A stretch of DNA of 15,043 bases from the NCBI GenBank assembly GCA_016297555.1, contig JAEDGK010000047.1, positions 1 through 15,043 on the forward strand, in the 5' to 3' direction. Position numbers and translations under genes: made by a program. This document shows, piece by piece, positions 14,060 through 15,043 of the stretch. The stretch is from Clostridiaceae bacterium (GTDB lineage Bacteria > Bacillota > Clostridia > Oscillospirales > Acutalibacteraceae). Numbering within the stretch: the stretch's first letter is position 1; each line of letters opens with the position of its first letter. The notes under the pieces were generated by a model. It was not told the DNA's origin. It saw only the letters and a program-made list of their open reading frames with translations, and made no database searches.

Positions 14060-15043
14060 ATGGAAAGAAAAACAGGAACTATTTCAAGAGGTATCCGCTG
14101 CCCTATCATCCGTGAGGGCGACGATCTTGCTCAAATCGTTTGCAGCAGCGTTATTGAGGCTGCTGAGAGCGACGGCTTTGAGCTTCGCAACAAGGATGTT
14201 GTTTCGGTAACCGAATCCATCGTTGCAAGAAGCCAGGGCAACTATGCAAGCGTTGACGCAATCGCCAAGGATGTCAGAGCAAAGCTCGGCGGCAAAACAA
14301 TCGGCGTTATTTTCCCGATTCTTTCGAGAAACCGTTTTGCAATTTGCCTTAAAGGCATAGCAATGGGCGCAGAAAAGGTTGTTCTTATGCTCAGCTATCC
14401 GAGCGACGAGGTCGGAAACCATCTTATAACGCTTGACCAGCTTGACGAATCGGGCGTTAATCCTTACAGCGATGTGCTTACGCTCGAAAAATACCGCGAG
14501 CTTTTCGGCGAAAACAAGCACGAATTCACGGGCGTTGACTATGTTGATTACTATTCAAGCATAATCACCGAAGCCGGCGCAGAGTGTGAAATCATCTTCG
14601 CCAACAATGCAAAAACAATTCTCAACTATACCGACTGCGTGCTCACCTGCGACATTCACACACGCGCAAGAACAAAGAGAATTCTTAAATCCGCGGGCGC
14701 AAAAATCGTTTGCGGACTTGATGATATTCTGAATTCATCCGTTGACGGCAGCGGATTTAACGAGAATTTCGGTCTGCTCGGCTCAAACAAATCCACCGAG
14801 GATACCGTTAAGCTTTTCCCGAGAAACTGCGATGAATTCGTCAAAAAGACTCAGCAGCTCCTTATAAATGCAACCGGCAAGCAGATTGAAGTTATGGTTT
14901 ACGGCGACGGAGCTTTTAAAGACCCTCAGGGCAAAATATGGGAGCTTGCCGACCCTTGCGTTTCCCCTGCTTATACTGACGGTCTTTGCGGCACACCCAA
15001 CGAGCTCAAGCTCAAATATCTTGCCGACAATGACTTTAAAGAG
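14060..15043 (+). CDS. CofE-like protein (coenzyme F420-0:L-glutamate ligase family), 3' end cut by window
   Basis: The open frame runs 328 codons from ATG at 14060 to the window edge without a stop. AGGGGG lies seven bases upstream. It resembles the clostridial proteins annotated as F420-0:gamma-glutamyl ligase (COG1478), recognised from memory by the opening GTISRGIRCPIIREGDDL (6-23), KDVVSVTESIVARSQGNYA (45-63), FPILSRNRFAICLKGIA (85-101), LSYPSDEVGNHL (111-122) and YGDGAFKDP (281-289). True CofE adds glutamates to the F420 side chain using GTP. The protein here is already longer than archaeal CofE (about 250 aa), so the actual acceptor may differ. It is predicted cytoplasmic, with no signal peptide. 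It has its own promoter and is separated from the phosphoesterase by a strong terminator, so it is not part of that operon. Family call likely; reaction uncertain. Confidence 0.8.
   Translation, partial: MERKTGTISRGIRCPIIREGDDLAQIVCSSVIEAAESDGFELRNKDVVSVTESIVARSQGNYASVDAIAKDVRAKLGGKTIGVIFPILSRNRFAICLKGIAMGAEKVVLMLSYPSDEVGNHLITLDQLDESGVNPYSDVLTLEKYRELFGENKHEFTGVDYVDYYSSIITEAGAECEIIFANNAKTILNYTDCVLTCDIHTRARTKRILKSAGAKIVCGLDDILNSSVDGSGFNENFGLLGSNKSTEDTVKLFPRNCDEFVKKTQQLLINATGKQIEVMVYGDGAFKDPQGKIWELADPCVSPAYTDGLCGTPNELKLKYLADNDFKE

Noticed and set aside
14084..14521. A 145-codon minus-strand frame opposite the CofE-like gene
   Set aside because: It is antisense to a well-supported coding frame that carries the promoter, the ribosome binding site and family motifs.
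11332..15043. A single biosynthetic operon made of the PRPP-synthetase-like, phosphoesterase and CofE-like genes
   Set aside because: A strong terminator and a separate strong promoter divide the phosphoesterase from the CofE-like gene; only the first two genes are plausibly cotranscribed.

Overview
The window looks like chromosomal DNA of an anaerobic low-to-moderate-GC Firmicute, most likely a gut-type Clostridia (Ruminococcaceae/Oscillospiraceae-like). This is inferred from the V/A-type ATPase operon in the Enterococcus hirae ntp / clostridial gene order, strong AGGAGG ribosome binding sites, TTGACA/TATAAT promoters, several TTG start codons, and the closest remembered relatives of the unusual enzymes at the right end. 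No mobile element, CRISPR array, rRNA or phage gene was seen.

Left part, minus strand (1-8897). A nine-gene operon encodes a complete V/A-type ATPase in the order H(stator)-I-K-E-C-F-A-B-D. It is read leftward from a good sigma-A promoter at 8869-8897 and ends at a hairpin terminator at 181-227. The genes abut or overlap by a few bases. The K subunit carries the Thr-Gln / Gln / Glu set that binds Na+ in E. hirae NtpK, so the machine is predicted to be Na+-coupled. Downstream, a tRNA-Leu(UAA) gene with its own perfect-consensus promoter runs off the left edge.

Middle, plus strand (8948-11196). Divergently from the ATPase, a two-gene operon encodes an MscS-type mechanosensitive channel and a cation diffusion facilitator (CDF) metal exporter. 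The CDF has an Asn-Asp/Asp-Asp metal site and a duplicated cytoplasmic domain. A long hairpin terminator follows at 11145-11196. ATPase, MscS and CDF together make this side of the window an ion and osmotic homeostasis neighbourhood (inference from context).

Right part, plus strand (11272-15043). A divergent, enlarged PRPP-synthetase-family protein (395 aa) is followed, 61 bases on, by a calcineurin-type metallophosphoesterase with a C-terminal membrane tail. A very stable hairpin terminator follows at 13719-13764. A 351-base gap then holds a possible 25-residue gene on the minus strand and a strong promoter for the last gene. That gene is a CofE-like (F420-0:glutamate ligase family) protein, cut by the right edge after 328 codons.

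The least-explained items are the CofE-like ligase in an apparently non-F420 lineage, the divergent PRPP-synthetase-like protein, the tail-anchored phosphoesterase lacking a signal peptide, and the small minus-strand ORF.
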